64,000 bases of DNA from Sulfurimonas sp. (GTDB lineage Bacteria > Campylobacterota > Campylobacteria > Campylobacterales > Sulfurimonadaceae). The notes below the pieces were generated by a model. It ran no database searches and was not told the DNA's origin. It saw nothing but the letters and a program-made list of their open reading frames with translations. Made by a program: the position numbers and the translations under genes. The stretch covers positions 253,967 to 317,966 of the forward strand of contig JAKFWK010000005.1 of assembly GCA_021732045.1 (NCBI GenBank), written 5' to 3'. Of this stretch, positions 8,507-17,574 are shown piece by piece. Positions within the stretch are counted from its first letter, which is position 1. The number at the start of each line of letters is the position of its first letter.

Positions 8507-9457
8507 ATGAAAATAAAAGAGATAGCTTTCATAATTGGTGCAGAGTATCATGGCGTGGACTTTGAGGTAACTAGAATGAACACTCTCGCCGACGCAACAA
8601 AGGACGAGATATCTTTTGTTTCAAACTCGAAGTACATAAAAGATATTCAAAACTCTAAAGCTGGTGCGGTTATTGTAGATGAGGCAACAAAGGTTTATGT
8701 TCCAGATGGTTGTGTCGCTTTAGTTGTTGATTTTCCATACTATCAAATGGCAACTTTATCAAAACATTTCGCTCCACCTATTGAAGAGAGTGATTTACAG
8801 CCTGCCATAGTTGGCAAGGGTACCACTGTGTCGCCAAAAGCTGAGATTGCAAATGGTGCTGTTGTCGGTAAAAACTGCACCATTATGGCTCATGTTTATA
8901 TTGGTTGTAAGGCTGTAGTTGGAGATAACACTATAATTTACCCAAGTGTTACAGTTTATAGAGATTGTAAAATTGGCAGCGACTGTATCATTCATGCAAA
9001 CACAACTATTGGAAGTGATGGCTTTGGTTTTGCTACTTCTAGGATGGGTGAGCACAAAAAGATTTATCAAAATGGAATCGTTATCATTGAAGATAATGTT
9101 GAGATTGGAAGCTCCACCACGATCGACAGAGCTGTTTTTGGTGCAACACTTATAAAAAAAGGTGTCCGTATAGATAATCTTGTTCAAGTCGGTCACAACT
9201 CTATCATAGGTGAGCACTCTGTTCTTGTTTCTCAAACAGGAATCTCTGGCTCAACAAAAATGGGTAGAAATGTTGTTATGGGTGGACAAAGTGCAACAGC
9301 TGGGCATCTTGAAATAGCTCCGTTTACAACAATGGCCGCAAGAAGTGGTGTAACAAAAAGTATAAAAGAGAGTGGCTTAACCTTCGCTGGCTTTCCACTT
9401 ATGGAACATAGGATGTGGCTAAAGCTTCAAGCAAGGCTATCAAAACTAATCAAATAA
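8507..9457 (+). CDS. lpxD: UDP-3-O-(3-hydroxyacyl)glucosamine N-acyltransferase
   Basis: 316 residues. An N-terminal uridine-binding domain (to about 95) is followed by a left-handed beta-helix of hexapeptide repeats (about 105-270). The catalytic histidine region is [12 protein letters not shown]. The C-terminal helix carries [19 protein letters not shown]. It adds the second acyl chain in lipid A synthesis in the cytoplasm. It stands 90 bases after ilvH and is followed by a hairpin before the outer-membrane assembly genes. Confidence 0.93.
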   Translation: MKIKEIAFIIGAEYHGVDFEVTRMNTLADATKDEISFVSNSKYIKDIQNSKAGAVIVDEATKVYVPDGCVALVVDFPYYQMATLSKHFAPPIEESDLQPAIVGKGTTVSPKAEIANGAVVGKNCTIMAHVYIGCKAVVGDNTIIYPSVTVYRDCKIGSDCIIHANTTIGSDGFGFATSRMGEHKKIYQNGIVIIEDNVEIGSSTTIDRAVFGATLIKKGVRIDNLVQVGHNSIIGEHSVLVSQTGISGSTKMGRNVVMGGQSATAGHLEIAPFTTMAARSGVTKSIKESGLTFAGFPLMEHRMWLKLQARLSKLIK

Positions 9458-9459
9458 AA

Positions 9460-9487
9460 AGCACAATAGAGCCAGTGCTATTTTTTT
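9460..9487 (+). terminator. Hairpin and T-run after lpxD
   Basis: AGCAC (9460-9464) and GTGCT (9475-9479) make a five-pair stem around a ten-base loop, followed by A and seven T. It ends only 16 bases before the next start, so it may partly separate lpxD from the tamA-like gene. Confidence 0.5.
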
Positions 9488-9503
9488 CTAAACCGGAGTT
9501 TCA

Positions 9504-11201
9504 TTGAAGAGAAAATTACTTATATATTTTTTTCTCTCATCGCTGCTTTTTGGTGATAAATTGCCTCTTTTGCTTGAGGGGAACAAGAAAATAAGCTCAA
9601 GAGAGTTATATAAGTCTATCAATCTAGAAAAACCATACTTTTATGAGTTTGGAAAAGAAGAACCATCTATCAACATAAAAACAGTCTCGCTGATAACTCA
9701 AACACTTAAAGACTACTACAAAACAAGAGGTTATTTCCATGCAGAACTTTCACACAGTAGTAACAACAAAAATATAACTATCCAAATAAAAGAGAACGAA
9801 CCAACAATCATCAAAGATATAGCGATTATCTCAGATATAAAGCTCGATGGCACGCTAAATATAACAGATGGAGAAGTTTTTGACGCAGATAAGTTTGCAC
9901 AAAGTAAAAAGGATATAACCACCATGTATGCAAATAAAGGCTTTTGCGATATTGATCTGGAATCAAAAGCATGGATTGATAAAGAGGAAAACAGAGCATA
10001 TATTGTTTATGAAATAAAACCAAAAAATATATGTCATTTTGGAAAAATAGAAGTAGTTGGCTCTAAAAATATAGATAAAAATATAGTAAAATCTCTTTTA
10101 AAGATAGAAGAAAATGAGCAATTTTCTCTAAATAAAATCGCACAAAGTTATGAAAATCTGTATGCAAATGACGGCATATCAAAGGCTATTATAGATACAA
10201 CCATCCACTCTGAGGACAACAAGGTTGATGCAAAAGTAACGATTACGGAAAATGAGAAGCCGATTCGTTTTCAGGCCAGCATTGGGGCTAGTAGTAATGA
10301 AGGTGCTATGGCTAAACTCAGTATAAAACATAGAAATTTCTTTGGAAATCTAAAGACATTAAGTCTAAATACAAGAGTAACTCAAATAAAGCAAGAGATA
10401 ACTACAAACTTTGATATGCCACTAAATAATAAAAATTCTATGGGGACAGAAGTTGGTTTATCCAATGAAGATTTTATAAGTTTTAAAGAGAAAAGTAGTT
10501 TTGGTTCTGTTTATACCAGACAACTTTTCTCTTCTAATACCTTTAAGGAGAGTCTAGTTTTTGATAGTTCTGTCTCTTATGCTAGTGAAAATATTTATGA
10601 ATTTCCAAATAAATCACTTTTTGTAATATCTCCAAAATTAGAGTGGGGATACGATGTAAGAGACAATATTTTTGACCCAACACATGGACACTACATAAAT
10701 GCAGAAATAGCTGGTTCTGTGTTGAGCAATATCTCAGATGCCTCGTACTACAAATATAAGATAGATGGTGGGTATATTATGCCTGTCTCATCTCTAATCT
10801 TGGCTTTAAAGGCAGGTTATGGCTCAATGGATGTACAAGAGGGTAGCATTCCAAACTCATACCACTTTTTTGCAGGTGGTATGAATTCAAATCGTGCATA
10901 TGGATATAGAAAATTAGGTCCAGTAGATAGCCAAAACAATGCAGTTGGCTCAAACTCTATTTTTGAAACAACAGCTGAGCTTAGATTTAAAATTTATGGA
11001 AATGTTGGAGGCGTTGTTTTTAACGACAACACTTTTTTAGGAGATGGAACCACTCCTGATTATAGCATTGGCTACTATAGCGCTGGATTTGGGGTTAGAT
11101 ACAAAACCCCGATTGGACCATTGGCGATTGATTTTGGATTTAATGTTGATAATCCAAGAGAGAATTATGCCGTACACTTTCATATTGGAGAGTTATTTTA
11201 G
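9504..11201 (+). CDS. tamA: Outer-membrane assembly protein, TamA/Omp85 family
   Basis: 565 residues beginning at TTG with GGAG eight bases ahead. A signal peptide (KRKLLIYFFLSSLLFG) is followed by about three POTRA-like repeats (roughly 20-255; KIEVVGSKNIDKNIVKSLL is typical) and a C-terminal 16-strand barrel domain (bacterial surface antigen, about 265-565) with YGYDVRD-like and FAGGMNSNRAYGYRKLGP motifs; the barrel ends in a phenylalanine. BamA is normally ~750-800 residues with five POTRAs, so the short form next to a TamB-like gene argues for TamA. It would insert autotransporter-like proteins into the outer membrane. A one-base overlap couples it to the next gene. Confidence 0.8.
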   Translation: MKRKLLIYFFLSSLLFGDKLPLLLEGNKKISSRELYKSINLEKPYFYEFGKEEPSINIKTVSLITQTLKDYYKTRGYFHAELSHSSNNKNITIQIKENEPTIIKDIAIISDIKLDGTLNITDGEVFDADKFAQSKKDITTMYANKGFCDIDLESKAWIDKEENRAYIVYEIKPKNICHFGKIEVVGSKNIDKNIVKSLLKIEENEQFSLNKIAQSYENLYANDGISKAIIDTTIHSEDNKVDAKVTITENEKPIRFQASIGASSNEGAMAKLSIKHRNFFGNLKTLSLNTRVTQIKQEITTNFDMPLNNKNSMGTEVGLSNEDFISFKEKSSFGSVYTRQLFSSNTFKESLVFDSSVSYASENIYEFPNKSLFVISPKLEWGYDVRDNIFDPTHGHYINAEIAGSVLSNISDASYYKYKIDGGYIMPVSSLILALKAGYGSMDVQEGSIPNSYHFFAGGMNSNRAYGYRKLGPVDSQNNAVGSNSIFETTAELRFKIYGNVGGVVFNDNTFLGDGTTPDYSIGYYSAGFGVRYKTPIGPLAIDFGFNVDNPRENYAVHFHIGELF

Positions 11202-13831
11202 TGAAATACCTATATCTTTTTCCAAGATTTATCACTCTTGTTTCGCTTGCAATTTTAGGAGCCATCTTCTTTTTGCTGTTTAGTAAAAGCATAGTTCCTT
11301 ATCTAGCAAAAGAGTATTCGAAAGATTTTGGCATAGAGTATAAAACTATCAAAGGAACCATATTTGACGGCTTTATCGTTGATGAATTTAGATATAAAAA
11401 CGGAGTATCAATTGGAGTATTGAAGGTGGAGTATAATTTTTTATCACTCCTTAGCCCAACTCCAACGCTAAAGAAGATAGAAGCAGAGGGAGTTGCTTTA
11501 GATATAGATGAGATACAAAAAGATAAGACTAAAACAAAAATAATAGCTTTTAACATATCGAAATTAACAGTAAAAAGTGCAAAAGCTATTTTTCATAGTA
11601 ACGAATATCTGTTTGATTTGAATGGCTCAAAGATAAACTATAGAGATGAAAATGTAGATGTGGCTACCATTTCTTCAAATTTAAAGACACCACAAGCAAA
11701 TGCTTATATCAATGGACATATAAAATCTAACAACATTATTGTTGATGCGGATGCAGAAGTAAGCAAAGATATAACTAATAAATATTTATACTTCATAAAA
11801 GTGGTACCTAAAAGATTAAATGCTAGAGTTGACATAACTAAAGATAGAGTGATTCTTACAACAAAACTAAAAGATATAGCGATAAACAGCGAACAAAATA
11901 TAAGCATAAGCAATACTGATATAAATCTCTCATATTTTATAAAAAAAGATAATTTTTACCTAAAGACGAAATATAACCTATCCTATAATGAGCACAGAGC
12001 TAAAATAAAGCAAGAGGTTTCATTTAATACAAAAAAAGAGTATAGCTCAAATGTTGATCTGAGTATAACCTCGCAACTACCGCAGTATCTACTAAGAAAT
12101 ATAAAAATTACGATAAATGGTAATGTTAAAAAACATACTGCAAATATCAGCGTTGGTAACACAAAAGCAAAGTTATCGACAGTTGATTTTAAAGATTTTT
12201 TGTTTGATTTGGATTGGTTGCATTTTAGTGCTACTGGCAGTTTAATTAAAAATGGGGATGAACTCTCTTTAAATAGTATAATTTTTCCGAAAAAAGATAG
12301 CAGATTTCTCAAGAATATCGATATTAAAAAGTTTCTTCCTATAACTTTAAGTGCACACCGAAAAAACAAAACGACAATGCTTAAGATTGATGCAAATATA
12401 TTTAATATTGCGCTCAACGAAAAGAGCGCAAAAATAGAAGGTTCTGGTAATTTAGGAGCAAGCAGATTCGCTCTTCTTGGAGACTTGAATAGCAAAACTC
12501 TAGAGATAAGATCAAAAGCAAGATCTCTAAAGAAATTTTTAACAATTTTTGGTGTGGAGCAAAACAGTAAAGAACTTGAGTATGAAGCCTCCTTAGAGGC
12601 ACAAGCAACTCTCTATTTTGGGGATAAATTGGCTGTTAAGGGCAGGGTAGATGTACCGTTTTATAGAGTCAAAATGAAAGATGATGAAAAGTACAGTGGA
12701 GATAATGGATTTTTTGAGTTCTCTTTCGTTGAAGGCGAACTCAGTATTGATAGATATGATTTTATGGTAAGAGATTATAAAATTTACTCAAATAAAAAAT
12801 CTAAAATATTGATAGATTCTCAAAATAATTTAGAGTTAGTAGAATTTTATCTGTTTGATAATTTGCTTATACGCGGCACCATCTCGCCATCAAAAAAGAT
12901 AGCAGATCTTGAGCTAAAAAGTGATGGGTATCATTACAGAAAAAAAGATATAGATATAACGCTCAAAGCAGACCTAAAAGGTAGTTTTAACGCCAATGGC
13001 AAGCAGGATATTAGTGGAGATATCACTATCTTGGATGGTGATATCAGCTATGTACTTCAAAATGATTATAAGATAAGTGATGAGGATATTATCATTATCC
13101 AAGATTTAAAAGAGAAAAAAACAAACACAAATAGAACTTTAAATATTCATATAGACTCAGCTAAACCAATCAGATACAAAGTAAAAGGAATCGACCTTTT
13201 GTTTAAACCAGATATTGTTGTATACCAGAACGATACAAAAGGTGTGCAATTCTTTGGCATAATCTCTATAAATAGTGGTAAGGTTAAAGTTGAAGACAAT
13301 ATATTTGAGTTTGATAAAAGTGAGATATATCTTTATGGAGAGAGACCATTAAACCCACATCTAAACCTAACTCTTCATTTTCAAACACCAGACAGTAAAG
13401 AGATAGAAATTTATATCACAAACACAATGTCCTCGCCAGTAATTCTATTTTCATCAAAGCCAACCATGAGTCAAAACGACATCATCTCATATATTCTTTT
13501 TGGAGAAGCTTCCTCGGAGCTCTTCAATAATAATGAGAAAAACACAAATAAAATTTCATTAAATACACTCTTTTTAGGGACTGGTCTTAAAAATATGTTA
13601 AGTGAAAAAACTGGAGTCAGAGTTGATACGTTAAGTATTTTAACTAACAAAACTGGAAATTTGGGATATGAAATTGGTGCTAGATTTAACAAAGATTTTA
13701 GACTAGTTTATAAAAATAACACCATTTCAAGCATAATCATCCAATACAATCTAAGAAAATCTTTAAGATTTGATGTAGAAGTTGATGAAAACGATCAAGG
13801 TGTCAGCATAGTTTATGTGAAGGATTTTTAA
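11201..13831 (+). CDS. tamB: TamB-like translocation/assembly module protein (DUF490)
   Basis: 876 residues starting at GTG that overlaps the tamA-like stop by one base. One N-terminal membrane helix (about 5-27) anchors a long region of repeating beta strands, as in AsmA/TamB bridge proteins. The C-terminal ~250 residues fit the TamB domain (SPVILFSSKPTMSQNDIISY, then ILFGEASSE) and end in a strand with terminal Phe. It is shorter than E. coli TamB (1259). It likely spans the periplasm to help outer-membrane protein insertion or lipid transport. It converges with the TonB-like gene five bases on. Confidence 0.82.
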   Translation: MKYLYLFPRFITLVSLAILGAIFFLLFSKSIVPYLAKEYSKDFGIEYKTIKGTIFDGFIVDEFRYKNGVSIGVLKVEYNFLSLLSPTPTLKKIEAEGVALDIDEIQKDKTKTKIIAFNISKLTVKSAKAIFHSNEYLFDLNGSKINYRDENVDVATISSNLKTPQANAYINGHIKSNNIIVDADAEVSKDITNKYLYFIKVVPKRLNARVDITKDRVILTTKLKDIAINSEQNISISNTDINLSYFIKKDNFYLKTKYNLSYNEHRAKIKQEVSFNTKKEYSSNVDLSITSQLPQYLLRNIKITINGNVKKHTANISVGNTKAKLSTVDFKDFLFDLDWLHFSATGSLIKNGDELSLNSIIFPKKDSRFLKNIDIKKFLPITLSAHRKNKTTMLKIDANIFNIALNEKSAKIEGSGNLGASRFALLGDLNSKTLEIRSKARSLKKFLTIFGVEQNSKELEYEASLEAQATLYFGDKLAVKGRVDVPFYRVKMKDDEKYSGDNGFFEFSFVEGELSIDRYDFMVRDYKIYSNKKSKILIDSQNNLELVEFYLFDNLLIRGTISPSKKIADLELKSDGYHYRKKDIDITLKADLKGSFNANGKQDISGDITILDGDISYVLQNDYKISDEDIIIIQDLKEKKTNTNRTLNIHIDSAKPIRYKVKGIDLLFKPDIVVYQNDTKGVQFFGIISINSGKVKVEDNIFEFDKSEIYLYGERPLNPHLNLTLHFQTPDSKEIEIYITNTMSSPVILFSSKPTMSQNDIISYILFGEASSELFNNNEKNTNKISLNTLFLGTGLKNMLSEKTGVRVDTLSILTNKTGNLGYEIGARFNKDFRLVYKNNTISSIIIQYNLRKSLRFDVEVDENDQGVSIVYVKDF

Positions 13832-13836
13832 ACTCT

Positions 13837-14703
13837 TTATCTACCCATATTGTAGTAGACATTATATCTGATAAGTATCTTTTCAGTTGGTCGTGGATAC
13901 CTGCTGTACGCGTACTCAATAGTCTCTTTAGTCGTATCATCTAGTACATAAAACCCACTATTTTTTAGAAATTTAAAATCGCTCATGTCTCCATTTGGAT
14001 GAAGATAAAACTCTATCACATTTACTCTATTTGCATTAAAATCTCTTGGTATATTTACCCTTGCAACCCTAGTTAAAACCTCTTGTGTTATTCTTCTCAT
14101 AACCTCTTGATTGTCAATAATATATTTTTGTTGCCCAGCTGTTAATTTTGAAAATTCATCTCCATATAGCTCTTTTATACTACTGCTAATGCTGCTACCG
14201 CTTTTTTGTATGCTTTTTTGTTGTTGAGATACCTCTGAAGATCTATCTTCGCTCATCCATGCCAATGGATCTTTTGGTTTTTTTGGCTCAACATGTATAT
14301 ACGCTTCTTTTTTTGGAGGCGACTCTTTTGTGGGTACTGGCTCTGGCTTTGGTTCTACCTTTGGTGCTTCTGTAGCTTGTGATTTTTTTTCTACTTCTTT
14401 TGGATCAAACTTAATAAACTCTTTTTTTTCTGGTTCTGCTTTACTCGATTTATTCATCTCTTTCAATTGTTTACCATGAGGCATAGCAGCTGTTTTTTCA
14501 TCAAGAGGCTTTGGTTGCTCTTTAGCTGGAGTTGGCTCTTTGTCCCTTTTTGGCATCTCTTTGAGGGATATTTTGATTTTGTTCTCTTTTGGTTCAACTG
14601 ATTTTTTTATATCATGCTTTATACTACCTAAAAACAGAAATAGAAGAAGTAGTAAAGCGTGAATAAGAAGTGCCACAAAAAGTGCAAAGTATGAACGATT
14701 CAA
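13837..14703 (-). CDS. TonB/TolA-like energy-transducer family protein
   Basis: 288 residues: one membrane helix at about 5-26, a long Lys/Pro/Glu-rich stalk (30-150) with repeated PKP and EPK segments, a low-complexity Ser/Gln stretch (about 160-175), and a C-terminal TonB-type domain (about 195-288) ending RYPRPTEKILIRYNVYYNMGR-like. It should link the inner membrane to outer-membrane partners. No exbB or exbD lies nearby, so the motor partner is not known. TolA is the main alternative. An extended -10 box precedes it on the minus strand. Confidence 0.72.
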   Translation of the reverse strand: MNRSYFALFVALLIHALLLLLFLFLGSIKHDIKKSVEPKENKIKISLKEMPKRDKEPTPAKEQPKPLDEKTAAMPHGKQLKEMNKSSKAEPEKKEFIKFDPKEVEKKSQATEAPKVEPKPEPVPTKESPPKKEAYIHVEPKKPKDPLAWMSEDRSSEVSQQQKSIQKSGSSISSSIKELYGDEFSKLTAGQQKYIIDNQEVMRRITQEVLTRVARVNIPRDFNANRVNVIEFYLHPNGDMSDFKFLKNSGFYVLDDTTKETIEYAYSRYPRPTEKILIRYNVYYNMGR

Positions 14704-14725
14704 GGTACCTCTTTTTTTAAAAAGG

Positions 14726-14734
14726 ATTATATCA
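14726..14734 (-). promoter_or_regulatory. Extended -10 promoter of the TonB-like gene
   Basis: On the minus strand TGATATAAT lies 23 bases upstream of the ATG at 14703. It is back to back with the hemL promoter. Confidence 0.5.
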
Positions 14735-14757
14735 AATCAAGATTAATGCTACTTCGC

Positions 14758-14763
14758 TATAAT
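14758..14763 (+). promoter_or_regulatory. -10 box of hemL
   Basis: A perfect TATAAT lies 24 bases upstream of the hemL ATG, and TAAGG serves as the ribosome site. No clear -35 element is seen, which is common in this group. Confidence 0.5.
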
Positions 14764-14787
14764 TGCAAAAAATATTAAGGTATTCAA

Positions 14788-16080
14788 ATGAGTAGAGATG
14801 GTTCACTAAAAGCTTTTAAGGAAGCACAAGATTTAATCCCAGGTGGAGTTAATTCACCTGTTAGAGCATTTAGTAGTGTTGGTGGAACTCCCCTGTTTAT
14901 TAAAGAGGGTAATGGCGCATACTTGACTGATGTTGATGGCAACAAATATATTGATTATGTTCAAAGCTGGGGACCTCTTCTTTTTGGACACAGAGATGAG
15001 AGCATTGAAAAAGCTGTCATAGAGGCTGTAAAGCATGGACTTAGTTTTGGCGCTCCGACTCAGGCTGAGAGTGATTTGGCAAAACTTGTTATCTCTATGT
15101 TTGACTCGATTGAAAAGATTAGATTTGTAAGTAGTGGAACAGAGGCAGTTATGAGTGCCATTCGTCTTGCTCGTGGATATACTAACCGTGATGATATTGT
15201 AAAGTTTACAGGGTGTTATCATGGTCATAGTGATTCACTTTTAGTTCAAGCTGGAAGTGGGGCGGCTACATTTGGAAACCCAAGTTCTCCTGGAGTTCCA
15301 GCAGATTTTACAAAACATACACTTTTAGCAGAGTATAACAATATAGAGAGCGTTAAGAAGTGTTTTGCTGATTCTAAAAATATTGCTTGTGTCATAATAG
15401 AGCCAATTGCTGGAAATATGGGACTTGTTCCTGCCGATAAAGAGTTTTTACATGAGTTGAGAAAACTTTGTGACGAGAATGGAACTTTGCTTATTTTTGA
15501 TGAAGTCATGAGTGGTTTTAGAGCATCCGTAAATGGTGCAGAGTCTATAACTGGAGTTAAACCAGACATAGTTACACTTGGCAAAGTTATAGGTGGCGGT
15601 ATGCCGGTGGGTGCTTTTGGCGCAAGAAGAGAGATAATGGCAAAACTCTCACCAGAAGGACCGGTTTATCAAGCAGGAACGCTAAGCGGAAATCCAGTTG
15701 CTATGGCGGCAGGGTATGCATCATTATCAAAATTAAAAAATAATGCAAAAATTATTTCAGTTCTTAATGAGAGAGCAGAGAGGCTTATGAACGGTATGCA
15801 AAAAGAAGCATCTTTGTGTGGAATCCCAATGCAGATAGATACAAGAGGAAGTATGTTTGGATTTTTCTTCAACGAAAAACCTGTAAAAAATTTCGCTGAT
15901 GCTTGCAACTCAGATGCAGAACTTTTTGCTAAATTTCATGCGGGTATGATTAATGAAGGTTTTTACTTCGCATGCTCACTTTATGAGACAGGATTTATTT
16001 CAACTGCCATAACTGATGAGATGATAGAAGATACCATCAGAGCGAGTGCTAGAGTATTTAAAGCTATTACAAATGGCTGA
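14788..16080 (+). CDS. hemL: Glutamate-1-semialdehyde 2,1-aminomutase
   Basis: 430 residues, the normal family length. The N-terminal family signature [11 protein letters not shown] is at 18-28, [16 protein letters not shown] at 115-130, and the PLP lysine is K266 in [16 protein letters not shown]. It converts glutamate-1-semialdehyde to 5-aminolevulinate, the committed C5-pathway precursor of haem. The 3' end overlaps the next gene by eight bases (ATGGCTGA), so the two are probably co-translated. Confidence 0.95.
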   Translation: MSRDGSLKAFKEAQDLIPGGVNSPVRAFSSVGGTPLFIKEGNGAYLTDVDGNKYIDYVQSWGPLLFGHRDESIEKAVIEAVKHGLSFGAPTQAESDLAKLVISMFDSIEKIRFVSSGTEAVMSAIRLARGYTNRDDIVKFTGCYHGHSDSLLVQAGSGAATFGNPSSPGVPADFTKHTLLAEYNNIESVKKCFADSKNIACVIIEPIAGNMGLVPADKEFLHELRKLCDENGTLLIFDEVMSGFRASVNGAESITGVKPDIVTLGKVIGGGMPVGAFGARREIMAKLSPEGPVYQAGTLSGNPVAMAAGYASLSKLKNNAKIISVLNERAERLMNGMQKEASLCGIPMQIDTRGSMFGFFFNEKPVKNFADACNSDAELFAKFHAGMINEGFYFACSLYETGFISTAITDEMIEDTIRASARVFKAITNG

Positions 16081-16399
16081 GAAAAATAAAGAGGAGCAAA
16101 AAGCTCCTAGAATAAAACCTATTATAGAGGCGGCTGATAATCTATCTTTAGGAATTTCTATAGTTGTGGCAGTTGCTATGGGTGTGGGAATCGGGATACT
16201 GCTTAAAAAATATACTGGAATTGGATGGACACTGTGGATAGGTATTTTTATAGGTATTGCTGCAGCTATCTCAAATGTTTATAAGGCTTACTCAAAGCAG
16301 ATAAGAGAGTATGAAGAGCTAGCAAAAAAACCTCGCTACGCTATCAAGAAAAAGCTAAAAGAAGATGATGACGAGGATTATGGTGAAAAAAACTATTAG
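16073..16399 (+). CDS. AtpZ/AtpI-family membrane protein
   Basis: 108 residues from the ATG at 16073; a longer reading from 16046 lies inside hemL and adds nothing family-like. Two membrane helices (about 25-45 and 50-70) are joined by a short KKYTGIGW turn, then a highly charged tail ([17 protein letters not shown]). This matches the AtpZ/AtpI proteins that aid assembly of the ATP synthase rotor ring, although no atp genes are in view. It overlaps hemL by eight bases and the next gene by twenty. Confidence 0.65.
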   Translation: MAEKNKEEQKAPRIKPIIEAADNLSLGISIVVAVAMGVGIGILLKKYTGIGWTLWIGIFIGIAAAISNVYKAYSKQIREYEELAKKPRYAIKKKLKEDDDEDYGEKNY

Positions 16400-16883
16400 A
16401 TTTATAGCTCTTGTAGAATTTTTTATTCTTCTTACGAATATAATTTCATTTGAATTTTTTATTAATCTTCAAATCTCATTTCTTAGTAGTTTTTTTATTA
16501 TCTTAGGTTCGTCAATCGCCTATAAGAAGATGATAATAACGCAAGTTTTAGCAGAAAATATAGATGAAAAAAGAGACATTCTTGATGAGATAGAAGATCC
16601 GTATGAACTTTTTAATGATGAAAAACAAGAAGAGTCATTAGTAGAAAAGGATTTTAAAGATGTGATCAAAGATGAGAGAGAAAAGATAAAAATTTTAAAT
16701 ATAAAAGATATCAAAAAAGGCTCAAAAGCTGGTTTTTCACCATTTAGACTTGTTCCATATCTGTTTTTAATTTTAGGATTTATTGCTCTAAAAAACAATG
16801 AACTTTTAAATATTGCAGTGTACCTTCCATCATTACTGCTAGGTATAGTTATTGGGCATATCGCTTCTAAAGATTTTAACTAA
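16380..16883 (+). CDS. Uncharacterised membrane protein
   Basis: 167 residues from the ATG at 16380, which has GAGG just upstream inside the preceding gene. Two hydrophobic helices near the N-terminus (about 5-25 and 30-48), an acidic cytoplasmic middle (about 50-110, many Asp/Glu/Lys) and two further helices at 123-140 and 145-162. I recognise no family. It overlaps the AtpZ-like gene by 20 bases and converges on the next gene with overlapping stops, so hemL-atpZ-this gene form one unit. Confidence 0.6.
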   Translation: MVKKTIRFIALVEFFILLTNIISFEFFINLQISFLSSFFIILGSSIAYKKMIITQVLAENIDEKRDILDEIEDPYELFNDEKQEESLVEKDFKDVIKDEREKIKILNIKDIKKGSKAGFSPFRLVPYLFLILGFIALKNNELLNIAVYLPSLLLGIVIGHIASKDFN

Positions 16884-17563
16884 GCAGTAATCATTGGAAT
16901 ATTTATGAGTATACTCTTTTTTATCTCTATATAAAAACTAGCAGTCGCCGTTAAAGCCTCTAAAGTATTTATTTTTTGTTTATCTATAATTTCTGCACTT
17001 ATTTCAATAGAAAAAATACTATATTTTTTATCCTCATATTTTATATGCTCACCAACTCTATAAAATATTTTTGTATTTATTTTACTGTTTTGCTCAAAAC
17101 ACTCATATGCTTTACTAAGAACTTTTATAAAACTGTTTGAGTCGATTGTAATCTCTGGGATAGTTGGGTCAAAATCTTTTGTAAACTCTATTTTTGAGTT
17201 GATGGATTTGGATGAGATACACAAATCAACTAAGGCATAGATATTTATAAGCTCGCCACTTGGTTTTGGTTTATTTATCTTAAATGATGGTGTTCTGTAT
17301 AGTTTTATACCTATTTCATTCTCATTTTCATATCCAATGGTAATTGCAAAAAAGCTATATCTTCCAAATTCTAACTCTATAAATGTTGTCTTAAAACCAA
17401 ACGAAACATTGGCATAAGTTGTTGCAATACTAAAGAGCTCATCCGTAGTTGCAACGCCTAAAAGAAACTGAGCCTCAGAGTTCAAGGACAATACTTTTGC
17501 ATTTTTATCAAAAATAACAAAAGGATTGTAATCGTTTTCTATCCACTGTTGCTCAAAAGTCAT
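16880..17563 (-). CDS. PAS-like / degenerate histidine-kinase-like protein
   Basis: 227 residues, no membrane helix. The first ~60 residues (WIENDYNPFVIFDKNAKVLS, then LNSEAQFLLG) look like a PAS fold. Residues ~130-205 resemble the start of an HATPase domain (DPTIPEITIDSNSFIKVLSK) followed by strands, but the N-box asparagine and the G boxes are missing, and no phospho-acceptor histidine region is obvious. A ligand- or protein-binding role is more likely than kinase activity. It begins 11 bases after rpoD and is probably co-transcribed with it. Confidence 0.5.
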   Translation of the reverse strand: MTFEQQWIENDYNPFVIFDKNAKVLSLNSEAQFLLGVATTDELFSIATTYANVSFGFKTTFIELEFGRYSFFAITIGYENENEIGIKLYRTPSFKINKPKPSGELINIYALVDLCISSKSINSKIEFTKDFDPTIPEITIDSNSFIKVLSKAYECFEQNSKINTKIFYRVGEHIKYEDKKYSIFSIEISAEIIDKQKINTLEALTATASFYIEIKKSILINIPMITA

Positions 17564-17574
17564 CTGTTATTTGA

